DNA of 64,000 nucleotides, taken from positions 8,276,001-8,340,000 of the forward strand of contig NC_134701.1 in NCBI RefSeq assembly GCF_043290135.1, read 5' to 3'. Shown here one piece after another: positions 12,791 through 22,986 of the stretch. The position numbers and the translations under genes are program-made. This stretch comes from Rhipicephalus microplus (lineage: Eukaryota; Arthropoda; Arachnida; Ixodida; Ixodidae). Under the pieces are notes generated by a model that saw nothing but the letters and a program-made list of their open reading frames with translations, was not told where the DNA came from and made no database searches. Within the stretch, counting starts at the first letter, position 1; the number at the start of each line of letters is the position of its first letter.

Positions 12791-15700
12791 TCCGTGGCGC
12801 AATTGGCTTGCGCGATCGGCTGTTAACCGAAAGGTTGAGGGTTCAGCCCACCCGGTGGTGGTGTGGCGCTTTTTTTCTTCGCGCTGATAGCTTTGAAGAT
12901 ATGTTCTGATGGTGGTGAGAGTAGAGCAAGACTGTCTCCGTGGCGCATAGGCTAGTGCGATCGGCTGTTAACCAAAAGGTTGGAGTATCGAGCCCTCCCG
13001 GGAGTGGTGTGTTGCATTTTTCTTTGCGTTGATAGCTCTGAAGATATGTTCTGATGGTGGTGAGAGTGGAGTAGGACTATCTCCGTGGCGCAATTGGCTA
13101 GCGCGATTTCGTTGTTAACCGAAAGTTGGAGGTTTGAGCTCACCCGGTGGTGGTGCGGCGCTTTTTTTTCTTTCCGCTGATAGCTTTGAAGATATGTTCT
13201 GATGGTGGTGAGAGTGGAGCAAGACTGTCTCCGTGGCGCAATGGGCTAGCGCGATCGGCTGTTAACCGAAAGGTTGGAGTTTCGAGCCCTCCCGGGAGTG
13301 GTGTGTTGCTTTTTTCTTTGTGGTAATAGCTTTGAAGATATGTTCTGATGGTGGTGAAGAGTGGAGCAGGACTGTCTTCGTGGCGCAATTGGCTAGCGCA
13401 ACGGCTGTTATCCGAAAGGTTGGAGGTTTGAGCCCACCCAGTGGTGGTGCGGCGCTTTTTTTTCTTTGGGGTGATAGCTCTGAAGAAATGGTCTGACGGT
13501 GGTGAGAGTGGACTGTCTCTGTAGCGCAATTGGCTAGCGCAATCGGCTGTTAACCGAAAAGTCGGAGGTTTGAGCCCACCCGGTGGTGCTGTGGCGCTTT
13601 TTTTTCTTTGGGCTGCTAGCCTTGAAGATATGTTCTGATGGTGGTGAGAGTGGAGCTGGACTGTCTCCGTGGGGCAACTGGCTTGCGCGATCGACTGTTA
13701 ACCGAAATGTTGAGGGTTCAGCCCACCCGGTGGTGGTGCGGCGCTTTTTTTCTTCGCGCTGATAGCTTTGAAGATATGTTCTGATGGTGGTGAGAGTAGA
13801 GCAAGACTGTCTCCGTGGCGCAATGGGCTAGTGCGATTGGCTGTTAACCGAAAGGTTGGAGTTTCGAGCCCTCCCGGGAGTGGTGTGTTGCTTTTTTCTT
13901 TGCGCTGATAGCTCTGAAGATATGTTCTGATGGTGGTGAGAGTGGAGTAGGACTATCTCCGTGGCGCAATTGGCTAGCGCGATTTCGTTGTTAACCGAAA
14001 GTTGGAGGTTTGAGCTCACCCGGTGGTGGTGCGGCGCTTTTTTTTCTTTCCGCTGATAGCTTTGAAGATATGTTCTGAAGGTGGTGAGAGTGGAGCAAGA
14101 CTGTCTCCGTGGCGCAATGGGCTAGCGCGATTGGCTGTTAACCGAAAGGTTGGAGTTTCGAGCCCTCCCGGGAGTGGTGTGTTGCTTTTTTCTTTGCGGT
14201 AATAGCTTTGAAGATATGTTCTGATGGTGGTGAGAGTGGAGCAGGACTGTCTTCGTGGCGCAATTGGCTAGCGCAATCGGCTGTTATCCGAAAGGTTGGA
14301 GGTTTGAGCCCACCCGGTGGTGGTGCGGCGCTTTTTTTTCTTTGGGGTGATTGCTCTGAAGAAATGGTCTGACGGTGGTGAGAGTGGACTGTCTCTGTCG
14401 CGCAATTGGCTAGCGCGATCGGCTGTTAACTGAAAGGTTGGAGGTTCGAGCCCACCCGGTGGTGGTGCGGCGCTTTTATTTGTTTGGTCTGATAGCTTTG
14501 AAGATATGTTTGATGGTGGTGAGAGTGGAGCAGGACTGTCTCCGTGGCGCAATTGGCTAGCGCGATCGGCTGTTAACCGAAAGATTGGAGGTTCGAGCCC
14601 ACGCGGTGGTGGTGCGGCTCTTTTTCTTTTTTGGGCTGATAGCTTTGAAGGTATGTTCTGACGGTGGTGAGAGTGGAGCAGGACTGTCTCCGTAGCGCAA
14701 TTGGCTAGCGCGATCGGCTGTTAACCGAAAAGTCGGAGGTTTGAGCCCACCCGGTGGTGGTGTGGCGCTTTTTTTTTCTTTGGGCTGCTAGCCTTGAAGA
14801 TATGTTCTGATGGTGGTGAGAGTGGAGCTGGACTGTCTCCGTGGGGCAATTGGCTTGCGCGATCGACTGTTAACCGAAAGGTTGAGGGTTCAGCCCACCC
14901 GGTGGTGGTGCGGCGCTTTTTTTTCGCGCTGATAGCTTTGAAGATATGTTCTGATGGTGGTGAGAGTAGAGCAAGACTGTCTCCGTGGCGCAATGGGCTA
15001 GTGCGATTGGCTGTTAACCGAAAGGTTGGAGTTTCGAGCCCTCCCGGGAGTGGTGTGTTGCTTTTTTCTTTGCGGTAATAGCTTTGAAGATATGTTCTGA
15101 TGGATGAGAGATAGGAGCAGGACTGTCTTCGTGGCGCAATTGGCTAGCGCGATCGGCTGTTATCCGAAAGGTTAGAGGTTTGAGCCCACCCGGTGGTGGT
15201 GCGGCGCTTTTTTTTCTTTGGGGTGATAGCTCTGAAGAAATGGTCTGACGGTGGTGAGAGCGGCGCACGACTGTCTCTGTGGCGCAATTGGCTAGCGCGA
15301 TCGGCTGTTAACCGAAAGGTTGGAGGTTCGAGCCCACCCGGTGGTGGTGCGGCGCTTTTTTTTCTTTGGGCTGATAGCTTCGAAGATATGTTTTATTGTG
15401 GTGAGAGTGGAGCAGGACTGTCTCCGTGGCGCAATTGGCCAGCGCGATCGGCTGTTAACCGAAAAGTTGGAGGTTCGAGCCCTCCCGGGAGTGGTGCGGC
15501 GCTTTTTTTTCTTTGGGCTGATAGCTTTGAAGATATGTTCTGATGGTGGTGAGAGGGGAGCAAGACTGTCTCCGTGGCGCATTGGGCTAGCGCGATCGGC
15601 TGTTAACCGAAAGGTTGGAGTTTCGAGCTCTCCCGGGAGGGGTGTGGCTTTTTTTCTTTGCGCTGATAGCTTTGAAGGTATGTTCTGACGGTCGTGAGAG

Positions 15701-17329
15701 TGGAGCACGACTGTCTCCGTGGCGCAATTGGTTAGCGCGATCGGCTGTTAACCGAAAGGTTGGAGGTTCGAGCCCTCCCGGTGGTGGTGCGGCGCTTTTG
15801 TTTTGTGGGCTGATAGCTTTGAAGATATGTTCTGATGGTGGTGAGAGTGGAGCAGGACTGTCTCCGTGGCGCAATTGGCTAGCGCGATCGGCTGTTAACC
15901 GAAAGATTGGAGGTTCGAGCCAACGCGGTGGTGGTGCAGCGCTTTTTCTTCTTTGGGCTGATAGCTTTGAAGGTATGTTCTGACGGTGGTGAGAGTGGAG
16001 CTGGACTGTCTCCGTGGGGCAATTGGCTTGCGCGATCGACTGTTAACCGAAAGGTTGAGGGTTCAGCCCACCCGGTGGTGGTGCGGCGCTTTTTTTTTCG
16101 CGCTGATAGCTTTGAAGATATGTTCTGATGGTGGTGAGAGTAGAGCAAGACTGTCTCCGTGGCGCAATGGGCTAGTGCGATTGGCTGTTAACCGAAAGGT
16201 TGGAGTTTCGAGCCCTCCCGGGAGTGGTGTGTTGCTTTTTTCTTTGCGGTAATAGCTTTGAAGATATGTTCTGATGGTGGAGAGATAGGAGCAGGACTGT
16301 CTTCGTGGCGCAATTGGCTAGCGCGATCGGCTGTTATCCGAAAGGTTAGAGGTTTGAGCCCACCCGGTGGTGGTGCGGCGCTTTTTTTTCTTTGGGGTGA
16401 TAGCTCTGAAGAAATGGTCTGACGGTGGTGAGAGCGGCGCACGACTGTCTCCGTGGCGCAATTGGCCAGCGCGATCGGCTGTTAACCGAAAAGTTGGAGG
16501 TTCGAGCCCTCCCGGGAGTGGTGCGGCGCTTTTTTTTCTTTGGGCTGATAGCTTTGAAGATATGTTCTGATGGTGGTGAGAGTGGAGCAGGACTGTCTCC
16601 GTGGCGCAATTGGCTAGCGCGATCGGCTGTTAACCGAAAGATTGGAGGTTCGAGCCAACGCGGTGGTGGTGCAGCGCTTTTTCTTCTTTGGGCTGATAGC
16701 TTTGAAGGTATGTTCTGACGGTGGTGAGAGTGGAGCAGGACTGTCTCCGTGGCGCAATTGGCTAGCGCGATCGGCTGTTAACCGAAAAGTCGGAGGTTTG
16801 AGCCCACCCGGTGGTGGTGTGGCGCTTTTTTTTCTTTGGGCTGATAGCCTTGAAGATATGTTCTGATGGTGGTGAGAGTGGAGCTGGACTGTCTCCGTGG
16901 CGCAATTGGCTTGCGCGATCAGCTGTTAACCGAAAGGTTGAGGGTTCAGCCCACCCGGTGGTGGTGTGGCGCTTTTTTTCTTCGCGCTGATAGCTTTGAA
17001 GATATGTTCTGATGGTGGTGAGAGTAGAGCAAGACTGTCTCCGTGGCGCATAGGCTAGTGCGATCGGCTGTTAACCAAAAGGTTGGAGTATCGAGCCCTC
17101 CCGGGAGTGGTGTGTTGCTTTTTTCTTTGCGCTGATAGCTCTGAAGATATGTTCTGATGGTGGTGAGAGTGGAGTAGGACTATCTCCGTGGCGCAATTGG
17201 CTAGCGCGATTTCGTTGTTAACCGAAAGTTGGAGGTTTGAGCTCACCCGGTGGTGGTGCGGCGCTTTTTTTTCTTTCCGCTGATAGCTTTGAAGATATGT
17301 TCTGATGGTGGTGAGAGTGGAGCAAGACT

Positions 17330-17403
17330 GTCTCCGTGGCGCAATGGGCTAGCGCGATCGGCTGTTAACCGAAAGGTTGGAGTTTCGAGCCCTCCCGGGA
17401 GTG
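17330..17403 (+). pseudogene. Representative class B monomer: tRNA-Asn(GTT)-like pseudogene
   Basis: Same tRNA-like layout as class A with a D loop of AATGGGCTA and a T arm of GGAG-TTTCGAGC-CCTCC. The T-stem centre is repaired relative to class A (A pairs with T), but the acceptor 3' strand CGGGAGT leaves a C-A mismatch and terminal wobbles. The 3' side carries a perfect 10-bp palindrome, CTCCCGGGAG, containing the CCCGGG site at 17,394-17,399. A shorter T6 run follows at 17,413-17,418. The unit is ~146 bp, slightly shorter than class A. Confidence 0.82.
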
Positions 17404-18599
17404 GTGTGTTGCTTTTTTCTTTGTGGTAATAGCTTTGAAAATATGTTCTGATGGTGGTGAAGAGTGGAGCAGGACTGTCTTCGTGGCGCAATTGGCTAGC
17501 GCAATCGGCTGTTATCCGAAAAGTTGGAGGTTTGAGCCCACCCAGTGGTGGTGCGGCGCTTTTTTTTCTTTGGGGTGATAGCTCTGAAGAAATGGTCTGA
17601 CGGTGGTGAGAGTGGACTGTCTCTGTAGCGCAATTGGCTAGCGCAATCGGCTGTTAACCGAAAAGTCGGAGGTTTGAGCCCACCCGGTGGTGGTGTGGCG
17701 CTTTTTTTTCTTTGGGCTGCTAGCCTTGAAGATATGTTCTGATGGTGGTGAGAGTGGAGCTGGACTGTCTCCGTGGGGCAACTGGCTTGCGCGATCGACT
17801 GTTAACCGAAAGGTTGAGGGTTCAGCCCACCCGGTGGTGGTGCGGCGCTTTTTTTTCTTCGCGCTGATAGCTTTGAAGATATGTTCTGATGGTGGTGAGA
17901 GTAGAGCAAGACTGTCTCCGTGGCGCAATGGGCTAGTGCGATTGGCTGTTAACCGAAAGGTTGGAGTTTCGAGCCCTCCCGGGAGTGGTGTGTTGCTTTT
18001 TTCTTTGCGCTGATAGCTTTGAAGATATGTTCTGATGGTGGTGAGAGTGGAGTAGGACTATCTCCGTGGCGCAATTGGCTAGCGCGATTTCGTTGTTAAC
18101 CGAAAGGTTGGAGATTTGAGCCCACCCGGTGGTGGTGCGGCGCTTTTTTTTCTTTGCGCTGATAGCTTTGAAGTTATGTTCTGATGGTGGTGAGAGTGGA
18201 GCAAGACTGTCTCCGTGGCGCAATGGGCTAGCGTGATCGGCTGTTAACCGAAAGGTTGGAGTTTCGAGCCCTCCCGGGAGTGGTGTGTTGCTTTTTTCTT
18301 TGCGGTAATAGCTTTGAAGATATGTTCTGATGGTGGTGAGAGTGGAGCAGGACTGTCTTCGTGGCGCAATTGGCTAGCGCGATCGGCTGTTATCCGAAAG
18401 GTTGGAGGTTTGAGCCCACCCGGTGGTGGTGCGGCGCTTTTTTTTCTTTGGGGTGATAGCTCTGAAGAAATGGTCTGACTGTGGTGAGAGTGGACTGTCT
18501 CTGTGGCGCAATTGGCTAGCGCGATCGGCTGTTAACCAAAAGGTCGGAGGTTCGAGCCTACCGGGTGATGGTGCGGCGCTTTTTTTCTTTGGGCTGAAA

Positions 18600-20020
18600 G
18601 CTTTAAGACATGTTATGATGGTGGTGAGAGTGGAGCAGGACTGTCTCCGTGGCGCAATAGGCTAGCGCGATCGGCTGTTAACCGAAAGGTTGGAGTTTCG
18701 AGCCCACCCAGTGGTGGTGCGGCGCTTTTTTTTCTTTGGACTGATAGCTTTGAAGATATGTTCTGATGGTGGTGAGAGTGGAGCACGACTGTCTCCGTGG
18801 CGCAGTTCGCTAGCGCGATCGGCTGTTAACCGAAAGGTTGGAGGTTCGAGCCCATCCGGTGGTGGTGCGGCGCTTTTTTTTCTTTGTGCTGATAGCTTTG
18901 AAGATATGTTCTGATGGTGGTGAGAGTGAAGCAGGACTGTCTCCGCGGCGCAATTGGCTAGCGCGATCGGCTGTTAACTGAAAGGTTGGAGGTTCGAGCC
19001 CACCCGGTGGTGGTGCGGTGCTTTTTTTTCTTTGGGCTGATAGCTTTGAAGATATGTTCTGATGGTGGTGAGAGTGGAGCAGGACTGTCTCCGTGGCGCA
19101 ATTGGCTAGCGCAATCGGCTGTTAACCGAATCGTTGGAGGTTCGAGCCCACCCGGTGGTGGTGTGGCGCTTTTTTTTCTTTGGGCTGATAGCTTTGAAGA
19201 TATGTTCTGATGGTGGTGTGAGTGGAGCTGGACTGTCTCCGTGGCGCAATTGGCTTGCGCGATCGGCTGTGAACCGAAAAGTTGGAGGTTCGAGCCCACC
19301 CGGTGGTGGTGCGGCGCTTTTTTTTCTTTGCGCTGATAGCTTTCAAGATACGTTCTGATGGTGGTGAGAGTAGAGCAAGACTGTCTTCGTGGCGCAATGG
19401 GCTAGCATGATTGGCTGTTAACCGAAAGGTTGGAGTTTCGAGCCCTCCCGGGCGTGGTGTGTTGCTTTTTTCTTTGCGCTGATAGCTTTGAAGATATGTT
19501 CTGATGGTGGTGAGAGTGGTGCAGGACTATCTCCGTGGCGCAATTGGCTAGCGCGATTTCGTTGTTAACCGAAAGGTTGGAGGTTGGAGCCCACCCAGTG
19601 GTGGTGCGGCGCTTTTTTTTCTTTGCGCTGCTAGCTTTGAAGATATGTTCTGATTGTGGTGAGAGTGGAGCAAGACTGTCTCCGTGGCGCAATGGGCTAG
19701 CGCGATTGGCTGTTAACCGAAAGGTTGGAGTTTCGAGCCCTCCCGGGTGTGGTGTGTTGCTTTTTTCTTTGCGGTAATAGCTTTGAAGATATGTTCTGAT
19801 GGTGGTGAGAGTGGAGCAGGGATGTCTTCGTGGCGCAATTGGCTAGCGCGATCGGCTGTTATCCGAAAGGTTGGAGGTTTGAGCCCACCCGGTGGCGGTG
19901 CGGCGCTTTTTTTTCTTTGGGGTGATAGCTCTGAAGAAATGGTCTGACGGTGGTGAGAGTGGAGCACGACTGTCTCTGTGGCGCAATTGGCTAGCGCGAT
20001 CGGCTGTTAACCGAAAGGTT
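18600..20020 (+). repeat. Higher-order repeat, 1,915-bp offset, copy 1
   Basis: Monomers here recur at +1,915 bp, including the GAATCGTTGGAGG, GTG-anticodon and ATTTCGTTGTTAACC variants. Only large unit 1 has this extra duplication, which accounts for the length difference between the two large units. Confidence 0.78.
19235..19308 (+). pseudogene. tRNA-like monomer with GTG anticodon
   Basis: The anticodon loop reads CTGTGAA, so positions 34-36 (19,269-19,271) are GTG, a His anticodon, in an otherwise Asn-type body. The D loop carries GGCTTG. The same variant recurs at equivalent places in duplicated blocks (e.g. around 21,180, 28,300, 32,410, 39,520, 43,335, 53,170) and in another context near 54,785. 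It is a single T-to-G change spread by array duplication, and the body would not be expected to act as tRNA-His. Confidence 0.7.
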
Positions 20021-20817
20021 GGAGGTTCGAGCCCACCCGGTGTTGGTGCGGCGCTTTTTTTTCTTTGGTCTAGCTCTGAAGAAATGTTCTGACGGTGGTG
20101 AGAGTGGAGCAAGACTGTCTCCGTGGCGCAATGGGCTAGCGCGATTGGCTGTTAACCGAAAGGTTGGAGTTTCGAGCCCTCCCGGGTGTGGTGTGTTGCT
20201 TTTTTCTTTGCGGTAATAGCTTTGAAGATATGTTCTGATGGTGGTGAGAGTGGAGCAGGGATGTCTTCGTGGCGCAATTGGCTAGCGCGATCGGCTGTTA
20301 TCCGAAAGGTTGGAGGTTTGAGCCCACCCGGTGGCGGTGCGGCGCTTTTTTTTCTTTGGGGTGATAGCTCTGAAGAAATGGTCTGACGGTGGTGAGAGTG
20401 GAGCACGACTGTCTCTGTGGCGCAATTGGCTAGCGCGATCGGCTGTTAACCGAAAGGTTGGAGGTTCGAGCCTACCGGGTGATGGTGCGGCGCTTTTTTT
20501 CTTTGGGCTGAAAGCTTTGAAGACATGTTATGATGGTGGTGATAGTAGAGCAGGACTGTCTCCGTGGCGCAATAGGCTAGCGCGATCGGCTGTTAACCGA
20601 AAGGTTGGAGTTTCGAGCCCACCCAGTGGTGGTGCGGCGCTTTTTTTTCTTTGGACTGATAGCTTTGAAGATATGTTCTGATGGTGGTGAGAGTGGAGCA
20701 CGACTGTCTCCGTGGCGCAGTTCGCTAGCGCGATCGGCTGTTAACCGAAAGGTTGGAGGTTCGAGCCCACCCGGTGGTGGTGCGGCGCTTTTTTTTCTTT
20801 GTGCTGATAGCTTTGAA

Positions 20818-20823
20818 GATATG
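20818..20823 (+). promoter_or_regulatory. Possible upstream TATA-like element (model monomer)
   Basis: GATATG lies at about -36 to -31 relative to the first base of the tRNA-like segment and recurs in most spacers. Some insect tRNA genes use AT-rich upstream elements near -30. The match is weak: many monomers have GGTATG or GAAATG here instead, so this is a tentative call. Confidence 0.25.
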
Positions 20824-20860
20824 TTCTGATGGTGGTGAGAGTGAAGCAGGACTGTCTCCG

Positions 20861-20872
20861 TGGCGCAATTGG
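20861..20872 (+). promoter_or_regulatory. Pol III A box (model monomer)
   Basis: TGGCGCAATTGG fits the eukaryotic tRNA A-box consensus TRGCNNARYNGG at every position. The same 12 bases recur in most monomers. Common variants are AATGGG, AATAGG and AGTTCG in the second half, the last of which departs from the consensus. Confidence 0.8.
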
Positions 20873-20905
20873 CTAGCGCGATCGGCTGTTAACCGAAAGG
20901 TTGGA

Positions 20906-20916
20906 GGTTCGAGCCC
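20906..20916 (+). promoter_or_regulatory. Pol III B box (model monomer)
   Basis: GGTTCGAGCCC matches the B-box core GGTTCGANNCC and is the form found in functional eukaryotic tRNA-Asn genes. It lies about 45 bp downstream of the A box, normal for an intronless tRNA gene. Across the array the common variants are GGTTTGAGCCC, AGTTTCGAGCCC (class B) and GGGTTCAGCCC, the last lacking one G of the core. TFIIIC binding is inferred, not shown. Confidence 0.75.
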
Positions 20917-20936
20917 ACCCGGTGGTGGTGCGGTGC

Positions 20937-20944
20937 TTTTTTTT
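20937..20944 (+). terminator. T8 run after the tRNA-like unit (model monomer)
   Basis: Eight consecutive T on the coding strand, about 10 bp after the end of the tRNA-like segment, where a Pol III terminator would sit. T7-T9 is usual in class A and T6 in class B. A minority have an interrupted run, such as CTTCTTTTC or CTTTTATTTG. Transcription ending here would give an RNA of roughly 90 nt. Function is inferred from position only. Confidence 0.65.
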
Positions 20945-22955
20945 CTTTGGGCTGATAGCTTTGAAGATATGTTCTGATGGTGGTGAGAGTGGAGCAGGAC
21001 TGTCTCCGTGGCGCAATTGGCTAGCGCAATCGGCTGTTAACCGAATCGTTGGAGGTTCGAGCCCACCCGGTGGTGGTGTGGCGCTTTTTTTTCTTTGGGC
21101 TGATAGCTTTGAAGATATGTTCTGATGGTGGTGTGAGCGGAGCTGGACTGTCTCCGTGGCGCAATTGGCTTGCGCGATCGGCTGTGAACCGAAAAGTTGG
21201 AGGTTCGAGCCCACCCGGTGGTGGTGCGGCGCTTTTTTTTCTTTGCGCTGATAGCTTTCAAGATATGTTCTGATGGTGGTGAGAGTAGAGCAAGACTGTC
21301 TTCGTGGCGCAATGGGCTAGCATGATTGGCTGTTAACCGAACGGTTGGAGTTTCGAGCCCTCCCGGGAGTGGTGTGTTGCTTTTTTCTTTGCGCTGATAG
21401 CTTTGAAGATATGTTCTGATGGTGGTGAGAGTGGTGCAGGACTATCTCCGTGGCGCAATTGGCTAGCGCGATTTCGTTGTTAACCGAAAGGTTGGAGGTT
21501 GGAGCCCACCCAGTGGTGGTGCGGCGCTTTTTTTTCTTTGCGCTGCTAGCTTTGAAGATATGTTCTGATTGTGGTGAGAGTGGAGCAAGACTGTCTCCGT
21601 GGCGCAATGGGCTAGCGCGATTGGCTGTTAACCGAAAGGTTGGAGTTTCGAGCCCTCCCGGGTGTGGTGTGTTGCTTTTTTCTTTGCGGTAATAGCTTTG
21701 AAGATATGTTCTGATGGTGGTGAGAGTGGAGCAGGGATGTCTTCGTGGCGCAATTGGCTAGCGCGATCGGCTGTTATCCGAAAGGTTGGAGGTTTGAGCC
21801 CACCCGGTGGCGGTGCGGCGCTTTTTTTTCTTTGGGGTGATAGCTCTGAAGAAATGGTCTGACGGTGGTGAGAGTGGAGCACGACTGTCTCTGTGGCGCA
21901 ATTGGCTAGCGCGATCGGCTGTTAACCGAAAGGTTGGAGGTTCCAGCCCACCCGGTGGTGGTGCGGCGCTTTTTTTTCTTAGGGCTGATAGCTTTGAAGA
22001 TATGTTTTATTGTGGTGAGAGTGGAGCAGGACTGTCTCCGTGGCGCAATTGGCCAGCGCGATCGGCTGTTAACCGAAAAGTTGGAGGTTCGAGCCCTCCC
22101 GGGAGTGGTGTGTTCCTTTTTTCTTTGCGCTGATAGCTTTGAAGATGTGTTCTGATGGTGGTGAGAGTGGAGCACGACTGTCTCCGTGGCGCAATTGGCT
22201 AGCGCGATCGGCTGTTAACCGAAAGGTTGGAGGTTCGAGCCCACCCAGTGGTGGTGCGGCGCTTTTGTTTTTCGGGCTGATAGCTTTGAAGATATGTTCT
22301 GATGGTGGTGAGGGGGGAGCAAGACTGTCTCCGTGGCGCATTGTGCTAGCGCGATCGGCTGTTAACCGAAAGGTTGGAGTTTCTAGCTCTCCCGGGAGGG
22401 GTGTGTGGCTTTTTTTTGCGCTGATAGCTTTGAAGGTATGTTCTGACGGTGGTGAGAGTGGAGCACGACTGTCTCCGTGGCGCAATTGGTTAGCGCGATC
22501 GGCTGTTAACCGAAAGGTTGGAGGTTCGAGCCCTCCCGGTGGTGGTGCGGCGCTTTTTTTTTCTGTGGGCTGATAGCTTTGAAGATATGTTTTGATGGTG
22601 GTGAGAGTGGAGCAGAACTGTCTCCGTGGCGCAATTGGCTAGCGCGATCGGCTGTTAACCGAAAGATTGGAGGTTCGAGCCCACGCGGTGGTGGTGCAGC
22701 GCTTTTTCTTCTTTGGGCTGATAGCTTTGAAGGTATGTTCTGACGGTGGTGAGAGTGGAGCAGGACTGTCTCCGTGGCGCAATTGGCTAGCGCGATCGGC
22801 TGTTAACCGAAAAGTCGGAGGTTTGAGCCCACCCGGTGGTGGTGTGGCGCTTTTTTTCTTTGGGCTGATAGCCTTGAAGATATGTTCTGATGGTGGTGAG
22901 AGTGGAGCTGGACTGTCTCCGTGGCGCAATTGGCTTGCGCGATCGGCTGTTAACC

Positions 22956-22986
22956 GAAAGGTCGAGGGTTCAGCCCTCAACCTTTC
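22956..22986. repeat. Inverted repeat at LINE 5' junction (copy 1)
   Basis: GAAAGGTCGAGGG in the satellite (22,956-22,968) is followed by the loop TTCAG and then CCCTCAACCTTTC (22,974-22,986). The arms are 13 bp with one mismatch, and the first ten LINE-side bases are a reverse copy of the target. The equivalent in copy 2 is perfect, so the mismatch is a later change. Confidence 0.8.

Larger units (their letters stand above)
20854..20927 (+). pseudogene. Representative class A monomer: tRNA-Asn(GTT)-like pseudogene
   Basis: A consensus copy, given as a model for the array. Reading it as a tRNA: acceptor 5' strand GTCTCCG; D stem GCGC/GCGC with loop AATTGGCTA; anticodon stem ATCGG/CCGAA with one A-A mismatch at the top; anticodon loop CTGTTAA with GTT at 20,888-20,890; T stem GGAGG/CCACC with an A-A mismatch in the middle; T loop TTCGAGC. 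The acceptor 3' strand reads CGGTGGT where CGGGGAC would be needed, which gives a T-T mismatch and two G-T wobbles at the end. The fold and the GTT anticodon identify tRNA-Asn. The acceptor and T-stem defects argue against a charged, working tRNA. No intron and no encoded CCA are seen. Confidence 0.85.
20515..21935 (+). repeat. Higher-order repeat, 1,915-bp offset, copy 2
   Basis: Matches 18,600-20,020 monomer for monomer with scattered single-base differences. The segment 19,665-20,030 is additionally repeated at 20,104-20,469 (offset 439 bp, three monomers) between the two copies. Confidence 0.78.
1..22976 (+). repeat. tRNA-Asn-derived satellite array, left block
   Basis: About 156 head-to-tail monomers (estimated from length) of ~147 bp, all in the same orientation. 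Each starts with a tRNA-Asn(GTT)-like segment (GTCTCCGTGGCGCAATTGG onward), then a 3' linker, a T6-T9 run and a spacer containing TGATAGCTTTGAAGATATG and GGTGGTGAGAGTGGAGCA. Two main classes are interspersed. Class A has CCACCCGGTGGTGGTGCGG, T8 and CTTTGGGCTG. Class B has CCTCCCGGGAGTGGTGTG, T6 and CTTTGCGCTG. Minor classes carry GTTATCC in the anticodon loop region, ATTTCGTTGTTAACC in the anticodon arm, GAGGGTTCAGCCC in the T arm, or a 6-nt shorter spacer (GAGTGGACTGTCTC). Open frames on both strands are by-products of the repeat and I do not call them genes. The block contains direct duplications with offsets of 2,504, 1,471, 1,915 and 439 bp. Confidence 0.95.

Noticed and set aside
1..22976. 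Cluster of functional tRNA-Asn genes
   Set aside because: The anticodon and promoter boxes fit, but the 3' acceptor strand does not pair with GTCTCCG in the classes examined and the T stem is mismatched in class A. I therefore call tRNA-derived pseudogenes or satellite. A covariance-model score for each unit would settle it.
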